Numbered from the stretch's first letter, positions 42,957 through 53,167 are shown. The stretch is DNA of 64,000 nt from Collinsella aerofaciens ATCC 25986 (GCF_010509075.1 NZ_CP048433.1:2170001-2234000), one strand, 5' to 3'. Numbers and translations: made by a program. The notes: a model not told the origin generated them from the sequence alone.

Positions 42957-43227
42957 CAAGTGCACGTGGCCATTAGTCTACAATTCAAACACGTTTACGG
43001 AGGGCGCCCTTGAAAGAGGACGCCCTCAGTGGCAAGATGGGATTTGTCCGAAGCTAAAAGGCTTTGGGTCACCGTGGACGGGCAGGGGCCTCGACGCGGC
43101 TAGACACGAGACACATACATTACGCGACCTCGCCCTGGTGGCCGCACACGTTGGTTGCGGCCGACGCGGGCCGCGGGCAAGTGCTTGTAAGGGAGCCTTG
43201 CCTCTCTTGTACGAGAAAGGACGCGTA
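42957..43227 (+). promoter_or_regulatory. Long untranslated leader upstream of nagB
   Basis: This 271-base stretch has no gene. It contains hairpins such as GAGGGCG-CGCCCTC (43000-43028) and AAGC-TAAAAG-GCTT (about 43053-43066), and other GC-rich self-complementary patches. No known riboswitch or glmS ribozyme core was recognised. It could be an mRNA leader with regulatory folding, or simply a terminator plus promoter. Confidence 0.35.
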
Positions 43228-43956
43228 ATGAAGATCATTAAAGCTAAAGACTACGAGGATATGAGCCGCAAGGCCGCTAATATCATCTCGGCCCAGGTTA
43301 TCCTCAAGCCCGACTGTGTGCTGGGTCTTGCCACCGGCTCCACCCCGATCGGTGCCTACAAGCAGCTCGCTGCTTGGTACAAGAAGGGCGACGTCGACTT
43401 TGCCGAGGTCAGCACCTACAACCTGGACGAGTATCGCGGCCTTTCGCACGACGATCCCCAGAGCTATCACTACTTCATGCGTGAGAACTTCTTCGATCAC
43501 ATCAACATCGACCTGAACAACACGCATGTACCCGACGGTTCCAACCCCGACGCCGCCGCTGCCTGCTCTGAGTACGACAAGATCGTCGCCGCCGCCGGTT
43601 ACCCGGATCTGCAGCTGCTCGGCATTGGCAACAACGGCCACATCGGCTTCAACGAGCCCGATGACCACTTCTCCAAGGGTACACACTGCGTCGACCTCAC
43701 CGAGAGCACCATTCAGGCCAACAGCCGCCTGTTCGACAGCATCGACGATGTTCCCCGTCAGGCCTACACCATGGGCACTCAGACCATCATGTATGCCCGC
43801 ATGATCCTGGTTGTCGCCAACGGCGAGGCCAAGGCTCAGGCCGTGCACGATATGTGCTATGGTCCGGTTACGCCCAAGTGCCCGGCTTCGATCCTGCAGC
43901 TGCACACCAACTGCGTTGTCGTTGCCGACGAGGCCGCCCTTTCGCTCTGCGAGTAG
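43228..43956 (+). CDS. nagB: Glucosamine-6-phosphate deaminase
   Basis: This 242-residue enzyme converts glucosamine-6-phosphate to fructose-6-phosphate and ammonia. It starts MKIIKAKDYEDMSRKAA and has LGLATGSTPIGAY, FAEVSTYNLDEYRGL, GIGNNGHIGFNEPDD with the catalytic residues, and the C-terminal CPASILQLHTNCVVVADE. Start at 43228 follows AGAAAGG. It stands against GlmM (towards cell wall) and takes amino sugars into glycolysis. Confidence 0.97.
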   Translation: MKIIKAKDYEDMSRKAANIISAQVILKPDCVLGLATGSTPIGAYKQLAAWYKKGDVDFAEVSTYNLDEYRGLSHDDPQSYHYFMRENFFDHINIDLNNTHVPDGSNPDAAAACSEYDKIVAAAGYPDLQLLGIGNNGHIGFNEPDDHFSKGTHCVDLTESTIQANSRLFDSIDDVPRQAYTMGTQTIMYARMILVVANGEAKAQAVHDMCYGPVTPKCPASILQLHTNCVVVADEAALSLCE

Positions 43957-43988
43957 CGCGAATCCTGCAGCTCGACATAGCCTTGCCT

Positions 43989-44016
43989 AAGGCCTCCGCT
44001 TTGCGGGGGCCTTTTT
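43989..44016 (+). terminator. Terminator of nagB
   Basis: AAGGCCTCCGC pairs with GCGGGGGCCTT and TTT follows. Confidence 0.85.
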
Positions 44017-44019
44017 GCT

Positions 44020-44404
44020 ATCCCTGTCCGCCCACTTGACCAAAATCTTGCCGCAAGCTTGATGAATGCCGGATGCCCAACAGCTTGATTCATTCCATAC
44101 CAGATTCTATGCAAAAATGCCACTAGAAGGTCGTAGACGGTAGCGGGTGCTAGGCGAGTTGAATGACATAACTGAACCTTGTTCATCTGCGTTACACTGC
44201 CGCTTAGATGGGACAAGCTGACAAGCTCATTTACCTGCTTAAAGACCGATTAGTCGGGGGATTAATAACAATCGGCCCTCGCTGTACAAAAACTTGCCGC
44301 TTGCGTACCAAAAGACAACCTATAACACAAGGTCGCTCTATTCATAGCGCGGCTTGTATGGTCTTGCGGCTACAGTGTCCATACGGTCGAGTTGAGGAGC
44401 GGGC
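44020..44404 (+). other. Intergenic region upstream of the SARP-type regulator
   Basis: About 385 bases are without a supported gene. Base composition is AT-richer than the flanks. TATAAC near 44322 is a possible -10 box. Short open frames on both strands look incidental. No repeats or strong hairpins were noticed. Confidence 0.5.
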
Positions 44405-47404
44405 ATGGTAAACGATTTGAGCGGTATAGACGACCTCGAGCTGATGCCGTTAGGCGGAGGCTATATGGTGCGACGCGAACGCTTGATGAATGAGCTTATC
44501 GCCAAGGGCCGAAAGGCCGGCATCGTGGTTCTTTATGCACCCGACGGGTTTGGGAAGACCTCGGTGCTGCTGCAGTACACCCACGAGGTTAAATGCGACC
44601 CGACGCGAGGCCCCGTGCGGATTATCGAGGCCGATCGCGCCACTGGGCGCGAGGTGTTTATGCAGCTCGAGGTGGTTACCGAAGAACTCAAAGACAAACC
44701 GCACTCCCTTATCGCGATTGATAATGTGCCAAACCTCGATCAGCACGATACCGAAGACCTCATCGACAGGATTCGCGGCCTGCGCGCTATGGGGATAGGG
44801 GTCTTGATCTCCTGCCGTCCTTCAAATCGTCAGCTGATTCATGGGCTGGGCGATTCGGTTAAGATCAATGCGCAGATGCTCAAGGTGCATGCCTATGAGT
44901 ATTCGGCATGGGCATCGGCGTTTTCGATCAGCACATCGCTCGACTTTTATCAGCTCACGCAGGGCGTGCCCGAGCTCGTTTCGGCATTGCAGACGGGTCT
45001 GTATGGCCAAGGTGACGTAGCCGGTCTGCTCGAAAACGAAATTGTCAACGTATATGGCGCGGCACTTGTCGATCTGGCTTCGCTCGACAATAATGCGCTG
45101 TTTTGCGTGGCATGTCTCATGGTTTTGATGGGCGAGGGTAATATCGCAGAACTCGAGGCTTGTGGGGTGAGGCTGTCGATGGTCGACCAGTCCTACTTTG
45201 TACGCGACTACCCGATCTTTGGCTTAGATCCCGCCGAGCGGAGTTTTACGTGTCTGGGCACGGAGGATAACGGACGCTTGCGTTTGCGTAAGTTGGTGGC
45301 CGAGGTTCGCCCCGAACTTGTTCCGAGGGCGGCCCGGATTTTGCTTAAGGCGGGCCGATGCGATGCGGCGATGGGCCTAGCGGACGCCTTTTTGGACCGT
45401 GAAGCGGTTCTTGAACTTGCTGGACAGTATGGGGTCGATCTTGCTCTGACGGGGCATGGGGCCGATATCTGCCGAGCAGCGCTGGGCACGATCGATGCCG
45501 ACGATCCGGCTCCAGAGCCAACGCCTGCCGAGGCGCTTGGCGTATATCTGGCAGCGGTCAGCGTGTCCAATACAAAGCTCGCCCGCTATATGGCATCGGT
45601 CATCGAGCGCGGGGGCGAACGGGCGGCCTGCGAAATAGACCCTGTTTCATGGAGGGTGGCCCAGACACTGACGGCTGTTTGCTATGGGGACAACGGGCTT
45701 GGGCTTCCTACGAACCTGGCCGTGCCAGAAATAGAGACGTCCCATACCGCACTCGATATGTTGTCTGCGCATATCGAGGTCAAGCGCTGCCTGACCGAGC
45801 GGGGAGATGACGGCGGCGTTCTACGGCAGCTCAAAACGAGCAAGGCCTACGACTGCGAGCTCGACATCGTGGGGATTGTTATACGGGCCGATAGTATGCT
45901 GGTGGAGCTCTTTGACGGGTCGTTTGCGGGAACCGACGAGCGCGACGACGAGATGACGGTGGTGCGGGAGGCGCTCGACGTACGTGGGCTTAAGGCGATG
46001 GCTATCTGGGTGCGCATGGTGTTGGCGGCACGGCGGCTCCTTTCCGGCTTGCCGGTAACCGACGACGCGGCGTTCAACGAGCTCGATCGTTTTGCCGTGC
46101 GCATGCGCGACAACCAGATTCAGCTGTTTGGTCTGTTGCTAGAAGGCTGGCAGTCGCTGGCAGAGGGACGGCCGGTTAATGCAAAGTTCCGTGCGGTCCA
46201 AGTGCTCAAACTTGCCGAGGAGTCGATTGCGTACATGCGCGATAACGCATTGCTGCTGGAGCGCGCGGCATATCTGCGTAACACCTCGATGGTTTCGGTG
46301 CGCGAGGAAGCGGAACTACTCGATATAAGCCAGACGCAGGTTGGTGGCGCAGAAGCCTGGATGGTGGCGCTGCATTTGGCCTGTGCGGGCCGAGACAGCG
46401 ACCTTGCGGCCTGGATGTCCATGAATCGTGCGGGGATTCTAGAGCCATCGTACCGGCTCTTTGCGCGCCTTGCCATGCATTGTCTGGGCGAGCCGGCGGG
46501 CAGGATACGCAAGAAGCTTCCCGTGCGCGAGCTGTCGCGGTACTCGCTGCGCGACGATTTGGAAGGGGAGGGCGAGCGCCTGTTCCAGGCCGGCGAGGTT
46601 GAAGCCGTTGATACCATCGACCATATCGAGATTCGCATGTTTGGTGCGTTTCGCGCCGAGCGCGACGGGTTTCCCATCACGGATAAAATGTGGCGCCGCA
46701 AGAAGGCGGCGACACTTGCCGAGCGGCTTGCGCTGGGCATGGATGCGCTCGTCGATCGTGAGACGCTGGCCATGGAGCTGTGGCCCCATGCCGAGTTCAA
46801 TAGCGCCCGCAATAACCTGTACTCGACGATATCGCGCTTGCGGTCGGCTTTGGGACCGACGCCGGATGGCAAGTCGTGTGTGCTCATCCAAAATGAATGC
46901 ATCGGACTCAACAGCGACTACGTCAAGACCGATGTACGGCTGTTTGACCAGATAAGCCGCGAGGTTTTGGGAAATCGCACGGGTGCGCGCGGGCCCCATT
47001 TAGTTGAGCTGTGCCTTAAGATTGAGCAGCTTTATGCCGGACCGCTGTATGTTCCCAATGGCTGTAATCCCACCTACTTTTTGCGCATGCGACGCATTAT
47101 GCAGTCAAAGTACATCGATTGCATGATTAAGGGAGCAAATGCCGCTCTAGAAGAAAATGATCTGCAGTCGGCGATTTGGCTGGCAGAGTCGGGGCTTCGA
47201 CAGGAAACGGCGCGTGAGGATATGGTGCGCTGCGCCATGCGCGTCTACAGTGCGGCGGGGCGGCGGCGCGATATCGTCGAGCTGTACAGCGGGCATATGC
47301 ACCATCTGAGGGAGCAGGTCAATGGCGTGCCCGAGCCCGAGACGCGGCGTCTATACGAGCGCTTGGTGGAGGGGCGGCTCAATCGCGTGCTGGTCGAGCG
47401 ATAA
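44405..47404 (+). CDS. Large AfsR/SARP-type transcriptional regulator with N-terminal ATPase
   Basis: This 999-residue protein has a MalT/STAND-like N-terminal ATPase: Walker A APDGFGKT (residues 45-52) and a possible Walker B near LIAIDNVPNL. A long helical middle (about 250-730) follows. The C-terminus resembles OmpR/SARP DNA-binding plus BTAD domains: IRMFGAFRAERDGFPI, MWRRKKAATLAERLALG, ELWPHAEFNSARNNLYSTISRLRSALG. Such proteins sense nucleotide or ligand binding and activate secondary or sugar metabolism genes. Usually the DNA-binding domain is at the N-terminus, so the reversed order is notable. No target is visible nearby. Confidence 0.85.
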   Translation: MVNDLSGIDDLELMPLGGGYMVRRERLMNELIAKGRKAGIVVLYAPDGFGKTSVLLQYTHEVKCDPTRGPVRIIEADRATGREVFMQLEVVTEELKDKPHSLIAIDNVPNLDQHDTEDLIDRIRGLRAMGIGVLISCRPSNRQLIHGLGDSVKINAQMLKVHAYEYSAWASAFSISTSLDFYQLTQGVPELVSALQTGLYGQGDVAGLLENEIVNVYGAALVDLASLDNNALFCVACLMVLMGEGNIAELEACGVRLSMVDQSYFVRDYPIFGLDPAERSFTCLGTEDNGRLRLRKLVAEVRPELVPRAARILLKAGRCDAAMGLADAFLDREAVLELAGQYGVDLALTGHGADICRAALGTIDADDPAPEPTPAEALGVYLAAVSVSNTKLARYMASVIERGGERAACEIDPVSWRVAQTLTAVCYGDNGLGLPTNLAVPEIETSHTALDMLSAHIEVKRCLTERGDDGGVLRQLKTSKAYDCELDIVGIVIRADSMLVELFDGSFAGTDERDDEMTVVREALDVRGLKAMAIWVRMVLAARRLLSGLPVTDDAAFNELDRFAVRMRDNQIQLFGLLLEGWQSLAEGRPVNAKFRAVQVLKLAEESIAYMRDNALLLERAAYLRNTSMVSVREEAELLDISQTQVGGAEAWMVALHLACAGRDSDLAAWMSMNRAGILEPSYRLFARLAMHCLGEPAGRIRKKLPVRELSRYSLRDDLEGEGERLFQAGEVEAVDTIDHIEIRMFGAFRAERDGFPITDKMWRRKKAATLAERLALGMDALVDRETLAMELWPHAEFNSARNNLYSTISRLRSALGPTPDGKSCVLIQNECIGLNSDYVKTDVRLFDQISREVLGNRTGARGPHLVELCLKIEQLYAGPLYVPNGCNPTYFLRMRRIMQSKYIDCMIKGANAALEENDLQSAIWLAESGLRQETAREDMVRCAMRVYSAAGRRRDIVELYSGHMHHLREQVNGVPEPETRRLYERLVEGRLNRVLVER

Positions 47405-47407
47405 AAA

Positions 47408-47436
47408 ACGGGTGCCCGAAGTGCTCGGGCACCCGT
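47408..47436 (-). terminator. Terminator of yhbY, possibly bidirectional
   Basis: ACGGGTGCCCGA and TCGGGCACCCGT pair perfectly around AGTGC. On the minus strand a TTTTTT run follows. It also lies just after the stop of the SARP-type gene on the plus strand. Confidence 0.75.
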
Positions 47437-47473
47437 AAGCTTGCTATGTGTTGGCTCGCCGGATCATTGGCTC

Positions 47474-47773
47474 TTAGACGAGCTTGATCTTCTCGATGTC
47501 CTTGCGCGAGGACTCGCGATACAGCGAGAACTTGCGGCCGATGACCTGGACGACCTCGGCGTGGCAACGCTCAGCGAGCTCTTCGGCGGCCTCGCGGGCG
47601 GAAAGACTGGAGCCATCGAGCACGGAGCACTTAACGAGCTCGTGCTTCTCCAGGTAGGCGACCGTCTGCTCGACGGTGCCCTCGTTGACATCGGACTTGC
47701 CGATGATGATAGCGGGGTTGAGGTGATGGGCCATGCTGCGAAGCTGCTTGACCTGGGCTCCTGTCAGTGCCAT
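47474..47773 (-). CDS. yhbY: YhbY family RNA-binding protein
   Basis: This 99-residue protein is a single CRM domain: LTGAQVKQLRSMAHHLNPAIIIGKSDVNEGTV with the conserved GxxG-like loop, then LEKHELVKCSVLDG and VVQVIGRKFSLYR. CRM proteins bind the large ribosomal subunit precursor and help assembly. On the minus strand the start has a GAAAGCGAGAACCC stretch upstream. It is transcribed away from the methyltransferase gene's end. Confidence 0.93.
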   Translation of the reverse strand: MALTGAQVKQLRSMAHHLNPAIIIGKSDVNEGTVEQTVAYLEKHELVKCSVLDGSSLSAREAAEELAERCHAEVVQVIGRKFSLYRESSRKDIEKIKLV

Positions 47774-47931
47774 GGGTTCTCGCTTTCTATGTATGGGGCG
47801 CCCCGCGACGGGGCCTTAATCTACGTGAGCTGTCCCACGATAGCGCAGGAACGGTGCGGTGTGGGGCGCGTTTGCCCAGTTCAAAAAGAATGCGGATGCC
47901 GAGTGAGTGGGCGGCGTGGGCTGCGAACAGG

Positions 47932-48819
47932 CTATGAGCTGGGCGCAGAGACCGGCTCCCATGCAATAAACGCCCAACGGACCTTGCGGACATGATCGAG
48001 CATATAGCGCCCCTGCGGCACGCCCTTGGAGCCCGGCTCGCCGGCATGGGGGTTCTCGATCATGTGTTGGGCGATGTAGTCGCGCAGGCGGGCAACCTTA
48101 TCCTCGTTGCCATGCTCGAGCATACGGGAGAAGTCCGTCACGCCTGCCTCGAGGCTATCGAAGGTATCGCGACGAGGCGATTCAAAGTACGTAACTTGCG
48201 GCAGGGCACCCATCTGAATAAGGATGTTAAAGGCATACACAAAGCCATTACTGCAGGTAACCGAGGCACCGATGGCGTTCATCAGGTGCAGATCATAGCG
48301 CGGGCTGGAGTTAGCGACCATCGTGACAGCACAACGCCGACGAGCCGTATGATCAAGCTTGGCAAGCGCGCCTTTTAGGTTGGTCGTGGTGACAGAGCGA
48401 CTGGCAAAGGCAACATCTACCGCTTTCACGACCGGTCCAACCAAATCCCAATCATCATCCCAAGCAAGCTCAAGCGGCGTAATGAGATCCTCGAGTCCAT
48501 AGTATTCAATACCAGCATCAAGCGTGCCCAGCATGGCGGGGGAGAAATCAGCCGCAATCACAGGATGCCCAGCCTGAGCAAGCGGAATAGCAATCGACCC
48601 AGCCCCACACCCCATATCAAGCACCGATTCACCAGGCTTTAACGCCAACAGCTTTATAAAATCCCGGGCATACGGAGCAGTTTCAAGCGGCCGAAAATGC
48701 CGTGCCCTTTTATCCCACTCAAAAGAATCATCAGCCCGCCGCCGACCAGCTTGCAAGCGCATCCATTCCTGATTCCAATCAGCAGAAAGAAGCTCAGAGC
48801 GAGCATCCCCATCAACCAC
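47932..48819 (-). CDS. Class I SAM-dependent methyltransferase
   Basis: This protein of 295 residues starts from a GTG at 48819 behind TAGGAGG. A longer frame to 48879 would add a hydrophobic stretch without ribosome binding site. SAM-binding motif I is VLDMGCGAGSIAIPLA, followed by PVIAADFSPAML. The substrate part is unrecognised. Its N-terminus contains WNQEWMRLQAGRR and ALKPGESV. The substrate could be a small molecule or a quinone-like compound, and motif I alone cannot decide. It stands alone, with the long inverted-repeat element upstream. Confidence 0.85.
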   Translation of the reverse strand: MVDGDARSELLSADWNQEWMRLQAGRRRADDSFEWDKRARHFRPLETAPYARDFIKLLALKPGESVLDMGCGAGSIAIPLAQAGHPVIAADFSPAMLGTLDAGIEYYGLEDLITPLELAWDDDWDLVGPVVKAVDVAFASRSVTTTNLKGALAKLDHTARRRCAVTMVANSSPRYDLHLMNAIGASVTCSNGFVYAFNILIQMGALPQVTYFESPRRDTFDSLEAGVTDFSRMLEHGNEDKVARLRDYIAQHMIENPHAGEPGSKGVPQGRYMLDHVRKVRWAFIAWEPVSAPSS

Positions 48820-48984
48820 GGGCCAACCTCCTAGCAACAAAAAAGCGACTCCTCCCAAAAGAAGAGCCGCAACCAGCATATATCAGAAAGAACCGTTCCA
48901 ACGCCAAACCGCCGCACCAGCCAAGTGGTGCAGGAGCGAAGCAACTGCAACCGGGATAGAACCCAACTGAGATCCCGTTGTGCG

Positions 48985-49118
48985 GGAGCCCCGGGGAGGG
49001 CAAATATATAAGGTCGATCGCGAGTTCCGCACGAGCCGGAGAGCACTTAATGTGCTCTCCGTGCGAGCCAGGACTGTCCGAGCAGGCGACCTTATATATT
49101 TGCCCTCCCCGGGGCTCC
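48985..49118. repeat. Long inverted repeat with conserved core, copy 2
   Basis: A perfect 32-bp stem (48985-49016 with 49087-49118) encloses 70 bases. The inner stem is GGAGAGCAC-TTAAT-GTGCTCTCC (49038-49060). The core motifs GTTCCGCACG and CAGGACTGTCC are the reverse complement of those in copy 1, so this copy is inverted. The first 16 stem bases (GAGCCCCGG..GGGC) resemble copy 1, but the rest (AAATATATAAGGTCG) is unrelated and still perfectly paired. Confidence 0.85.
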
Positions 49119-49135
49119 TCGCCCGAACCCCTCAG

Positions 49136-50500
49136 CTAGTTCTTCAGCGAGTTCAGCGGTGCCGGGAAGCGTCCACCACGGTGGGCAAGCACGGTGCCGG
49201 CGTTGGGGTTCACCGGCATGATGGGCGCACGGCCAAACAGGCCACCGTACTCGACGCAGTCGCCCACGCCCTTGCCGATGGCAGGAATCACGCGGACGGC
49301 CGTGGTCTTGTTGTTGATGACGCCGATGGCCATCTCGTCGGCGATGATGCCGGCGATGGTCTCGACCGGGGTGTCGCCGGGGATGGCGATCATGTCCAGG
49401 CCGACGGAGCACACGCAGGTCATGGCCTCGAGCTTCTCGAGCGAAAGCGCACCGGCCTCGACGGCGGCGATCATGCCGGCGTCCTCGGACACGGGAATGA
49501 AAGCGCCCGAGAGACCGCCCACGCTGGAGCTGGCCATGACGCCGCCCTTCTTGACGGCATCGTTGAGCATGGCGAGCGCGCAGGTCGTGCCGGGGCCACC
49601 GCAGGTGCCCACGCCGATGATCTCGAGGATGCGGGCAACGGAGTCGCCAATGGCAGGCGTAGGTGCCAACGACAGGTCGACAATGCCCTTCTCGACACCC
49701 AGACGATGGGCGGCCTCGCGGCTCATGAGCTCGCCGGCGCGGGTGATCTTAAAGGCGGTCTGCTTGATCTTCTCGGCAACCTCCATCATCGAGGCGGAAT
49801 CGGGCAGCGTCTCCAGGGCTGCGGCCATAACGCCGGGACCCGAGACGCCTACGTTGATGACGGCGTCGGCCTCGCCACCGCCGTGGACGGCGCCCGCCAT
49901 AAACGGGGAGTCCTCGACCATGTTGGCAAAGCAGACAAACTTGGAAGCGCCAACGGAATCCTGGTCGGCCGTGAGTTTAGCGGCATCGATGATGGTCTGG
50001 GCGGCCATAAGCACGGCATCCATGTTGATACCGGCGCGCAGGCTGGCGACGTTGACGCTGGAGCAGACGCGGCTCGTGGTGGCGAGCGCCTGGGGGATGG
50101 ACTGGATGACGCGGCGGTCGGCGTCGCCGATGCCCTTTTGGACGAGCGCGGAGAAGCCGCCCAGGTAGTCGATGCCGAGCGTCTCGGCCGCGCGGTCGAG
50201 GGCATGCGCGATGGGGGTGAGGTCCTCATCCTTGCAGCACGCGGCAATCTGCGCCACCGGGGTGACGGAAACGCGCTTGTTGACGATGGGGATACCGTAC
50301 TCGCGCTCGAGGTTCTCGGCGGTCTCGACCAGATGCTCAGCCGTGTGCGTCACGTGGTCGTAGATTTTCGTGCACATGCGGTCGAGGTTCTCGTCGCCGC
50401 AACCCATGAGCGAAACACCCATGGTGATGGTCCTGATGTCGAGGTTCTGTTCCTCAACCATGCCGCGGGTTTCCGCGATTTCTGCGGGCGTGATCGCCAT
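49136..50500 (-). CDS. UPF0210 (DUF711) family PFL-like protein
   Basis: This protein of 454 residues starts at ATG 50500 behind GGAGCGCAAGG; an upstream in-frame extension to 50557 lacks a binding site. The family resembles pyruvate formate-lyase in fold, with characteristic [51 protein letters not shown] and [16 protein letters not shown]. Function is unknown in the family. It usually follows an ACT-domain partner (UPF0237), which is absent here. Length is typical. Confidence 0.92.
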   Translation of the reverse strand: MAITPAEIAETRGMVEEQNLDIRTITMGVSLMGCGDENLDRMCTKIYDHVTHTAEHLVETAENLEREYGIPIVNKRVSVTPVAQIAACCKDEDLTPIAHALDRAAETLGIDYLGGFSALVQKGIGDADRRVIQSIPQALATTSRVCSSVNVASLRAGINMDAVLMAAQTIIDAAKLTADQDSVGASKFVCFANMVEDSPFMAGAVHGGGEADAVINVGVSGPGVMAAALETLPDSASMMEVAEKIKQTAFKITRAGELMSREAAHRLGVEKGIVDLSLAPTPAIGDSVARILEIIGVGTCGGPGTTCALAMLNDAVKKGGVMASSSVGGLSGAFIPVSEDAGMIAAVEAGALSLEKLEAMTCVCSVGLDMIAIPGDTPVETIAGIIADEMAIGVINNKTTAVRVIPAIGKGVGDCVEYGGLFGRAPIMPVNPNAGTVLAHRGGRFPAPLNSLKN

Positions 50501-50545
50501 CCTTGCGCTCCTATCTGCCAAAACGAGCATAGTCTTATCTATTCT

Positions 50546-50585
50546 AACGTGCCGCACGTGCCAAGTGGCGCATGCGGCACGTTTT
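50546..50585 (-). terminator. Terminator-like stem between metH and the UPF0210 gene
   Basis: AACGTGCCGCA pairs with TGCGGCACGTT around a 16-base loop. It lies between two minus-strand genes and could end metH transcripts. The U-run on that strand is weak. Confidence 0.55.
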
Positions 50586-50608
50586 GGTGCTCGGTTGTTT
50601 CCGTTGTG

Positions 50609-53158
50609 TTACTGCCCAAAGACCTCTTCGGCGATACGAGCGCTTTCGGCGGCGTCCTTGGCGTAGTAGTCCGCACCGATCTGCTTGGCGTATTCGGGGG
50701 TGAGCACGGCGCCGCCCACGATGATCTTGACGCCCGGAACCTCGGCATGGAGCAACTTGATGGTCTCTTCCATGGCGACGACGGTGGTGGTCATAAGCGC
50801 CGAGAGGCCGACGAGTTTGATATCGCGCTCCTTGACGGTCTTGAGTACCTCCTGCGGATCGACGTCGCGGCCCAGGTCAAAGACGGTGTAGCCGTAGTTG
50901 TCGAGCAGCATTTTGACGATGTTCTTGCCAATATCGTGGATGTCGCCCTTGACGGTGGCCACGCAGATCTTGCCCTTGTCGGCAATCTCGCCGGCGGGCA
51001 TCAGGCGCTTGATGGTGTCGAAACCCACGCGCGCGGCCTCAGCCGAGGCCATGAGCTGCGGCAGGAAGAACTTGCCCTGGTCAAAGAGGACGCCGACCTC
51101 GTCGAGGGCGGGGATAAAGTGATTGTTGATGAGGTCCATGGCGTCGTGGTCTGCCAGCAGACGCTCGGTCTCGGCAGCGATCTCGCCTTTGCGGCCCGAG
51201 ACGACCATGCGACGAATCGGGTCGTCGGTGCCGGCGGTGCCAGCAGCGGGCACAGTGTCGGTCGATGCGGCCTGAGCCGCTGCCGGGTTTGCGGCGATCT
51301 TATACGGATCGGTCCAGCCGGCGTAGCGCTCGATGTATCCGGTCGAGCCCTCGTCCTCAACGCTCAGGACGCGATAGCTGTAGACAGTATCCATAAAGCG
51401 CTTGGAGCCCGGGTTCATGATGGGGGCGTCCAGACCCGCGCCAAAAGCGGCGGCCAAAAAGACCGAGCCCAGCAGCGGGCGGGCAGGCAGGCCAAAGCTG
51501 ATGTTCGACACGCCGAGCGCGCATTTGACGCCCAGACGCTCCTTGCACAGGGACATGGCGCGCAGGATCTGCTCGGCCTGGCGTTGATTGGTCGAGGCGG
51601 TCATGACCAGGCAGTCGATGAGGATGCGGTCCGGTCCGATGCCGTAGCGGGCAGCCTCGGCCACGATGTGCTCGGCGATGGCGAAGCGAGCCTCGGCGGT
51701 ATCGGGGATGCCGCCTTCGTCGAGCGTAAGGCCGACAACGTTGGTGCCGTAGTGGGCGACCAGCGGAAAGATCTCATCCATGATTTGCTGCTTGCCATTG
51801 ACCGAGTTGATGATGGGCTTGCCGGCGTAGCGGCGCACGGCGGCCTCGACGGCTGCGGGGTCGGTGGAGTCGATCTGCAGCGGCAGCAGCGTGGACCCCT
51901 GGAGCTGTTCGGTCGCCTGTTGGATGATCTTGACCTCGTCGATCTCGGGCAGGCCCACGTTAACGTCCAGGATGTCGGCGCCCTGTTCCTGCTGGCTGAT
52001 GCCCTGGCTCACAACGTAGTCCAGGTCGCCGTCGCGCAGGGCCTGCTGCAGGCGCTTTTTGCCGGTGGGGTTGATGCGCTCGCCGATGACGGCGATCTTG
52101 TGGCCGTCGCAGGGAAGGTCCACGACCGTTTGGGCGCTCGTGACCGACATACTGGGCTTGCGGTGGCGCGGGCTGGGCGTGTGGTTGTCGATAAGCGTGC
52201 GCAAGGCCGCCATGTGCGCCGGCGTGGTGCCGCAGCAACCGCCCACGACGCTCACGCCGTCGGCGATCATGCCGGCGACGGCCTCGGCGTATTCGGGGGC
52301 TTGGATATCAAAGACGGTGTTGCCGTCGTCGTCCACATGGGGGAGTCCCGCGTTGGCCTGCACCATAACGGGCTTGTCGGTAACGGTGAGCATACGTGCT
52401 GCGAGTCCTCGGAGCTCGGCCGGTCCCTGGCTGCAGTTGATGCCCAAAACGTCGGCGCCGATGGCATCGAGCGTGATGGCGGCGACCTCGGGGCTTGTTC
52501 CCAAGAAGGTGCGGCCGTCTTCCTCAAAGGTCATGGTGGCAAAGACGGGCAGGTCGGAGTTCTCGCGGCAGGCGAGGACCGCCGCCTTGATCTCGGCCAG
52601 GTCGGTCATAGTCTCGATAATAAAGAGGTCCACACCCGCGGCGACGCCGGCGCGCACTTCCTCGGCAAAGAGGTCATAGGCCTCGTCGAAGCTGAGGGTA
52701 CCCAGGGGGCGAAGCAGTGCGCCGATGGGGCCGATATCGCCGGCGACGTAGTGGGCACCGGCCGCGCGGGCACAGGTGACGGCCGCGGCAAAGACGTCTG
52801 CCACGGTGGCGGCACCGTCGAGCTTGTGGGCATTGGCGCCAAAGGTGTTGGCGGTAATCACGTCGCAGCCAGCCTCGACGTACTGCCGCTGAATGTCGGT
52901 AATGACCTGGGGTTCCTCAAAGTTGAGCAGCTCGGGCAGGGCGCCCGCCTTCATGCCAGCGGCCTGCAACATGGTGCCCATGCCGCCGTCGAACAGCAGG
53001 TGTCCCGTGCCCTCGATGGCCGCACGCAGGCGATCGTCCTTAATGCGCAGATCGTCGATCGTGCGCGTCTTGTACGTGGCACCGTTGCGACGTACGGCAT
53101 CAACGGGTGCCGCCAATGCAGTGCCGTCAGAATCATGAGTGATAAGCGGAGTAAACAT
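50609..53158 (-). CDS. metH: Cobalamin-dependent methionine synthase MetH without activation domain
   Basis: This 849-residue enzyme methylates homocysteine with methyl-tetrahydrofolate. Order: homocysteine-binding domain (DGGMGTMLQAAGMKAG; Zn-ligand GGCCGTTPAHM), pterin-binding domain (VIGERINPTGKKRLQQAL), then the cobalamin-binding part with GDIHDIGKNIVKMLL. The usual C-terminal reactivation domain, which makes E. coli MetH about 1230 residues, is missing. It is encoded separately by the gene directly upstream. Start at 53158 follows TAGGAGCCC. Operon order is metF, activation protein, metH. Confidence 0.97.
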   Translation of the reverse strand: MFTPLITHDSDGTALAAPVDAVRRNGATYKTRTIDDLRIKDDRLRAAIEGTGHLLFDGGMGTMLQAAGMKAGALPELLNFEEPQVITDIQRQYVEAGCDVITANTFGANAHKLDGAATVADVFAAAVTCARAAGAHYVAGDIGPIGALLRPLGTLSFDEAYDLFAEEVRAGVAAGVDLFIIETMTDLAEIKAAVLACRENSDLPVFATMTFEEDGRTFLGTSPEVAAITLDAIGADVLGINCSQGPAELRGLAARMLTVTDKPVMVQANAGLPHVDDDGNTVFDIQAPEYAEAVAGMIADGVSVVGGCCGTTPAHMAALRTLIDNHTPSPRHRKPSMSVTSAQTVVDLPCDGHKIAVIGERINPTGKKRLQQALRDGDLDYVVSQGISQQEQGADILDVNVGLPEIDEVKIIQQATEQLQGSTLLPLQIDSTDPAAVEAAVRRYAGKPIINSVNGKQQIMDEIFPLVAHYGTNVVGLTLDEGGIPDTAEARFAIAEHIVAEAARYGIGPDRILIDCLVMTASTNQRQAEQILRAMSLCKERLGVKCALGVSNISFGLPARPLLGSVFLAAAFGAGLDAPIMNPGSKRFMDTVYSYRVLSVEDEGSTGYIERYAGWTDPYKIAANPAAAQAASTDTVPAAGTAGTDDPIRRMVVSGRKGEIAAETERLLADHDAMDLINNHFIPALDEVGVLFDQGKFFLPQLMASAEAARVGFDTIKRLMPAGEIADKGKICVATVKGDIHDIGKNIVKMLLDNYGYTVFDLGRDVDPQEVLKTVKERDIKLVGLSALMTTTVVAMEETIKLLHAEVPGVKIIVGGAVLTPEYAKQIGADYYAKDAAESARIAEEVFGQ

Positions 53159-53167
53159 CGGGGGCTC

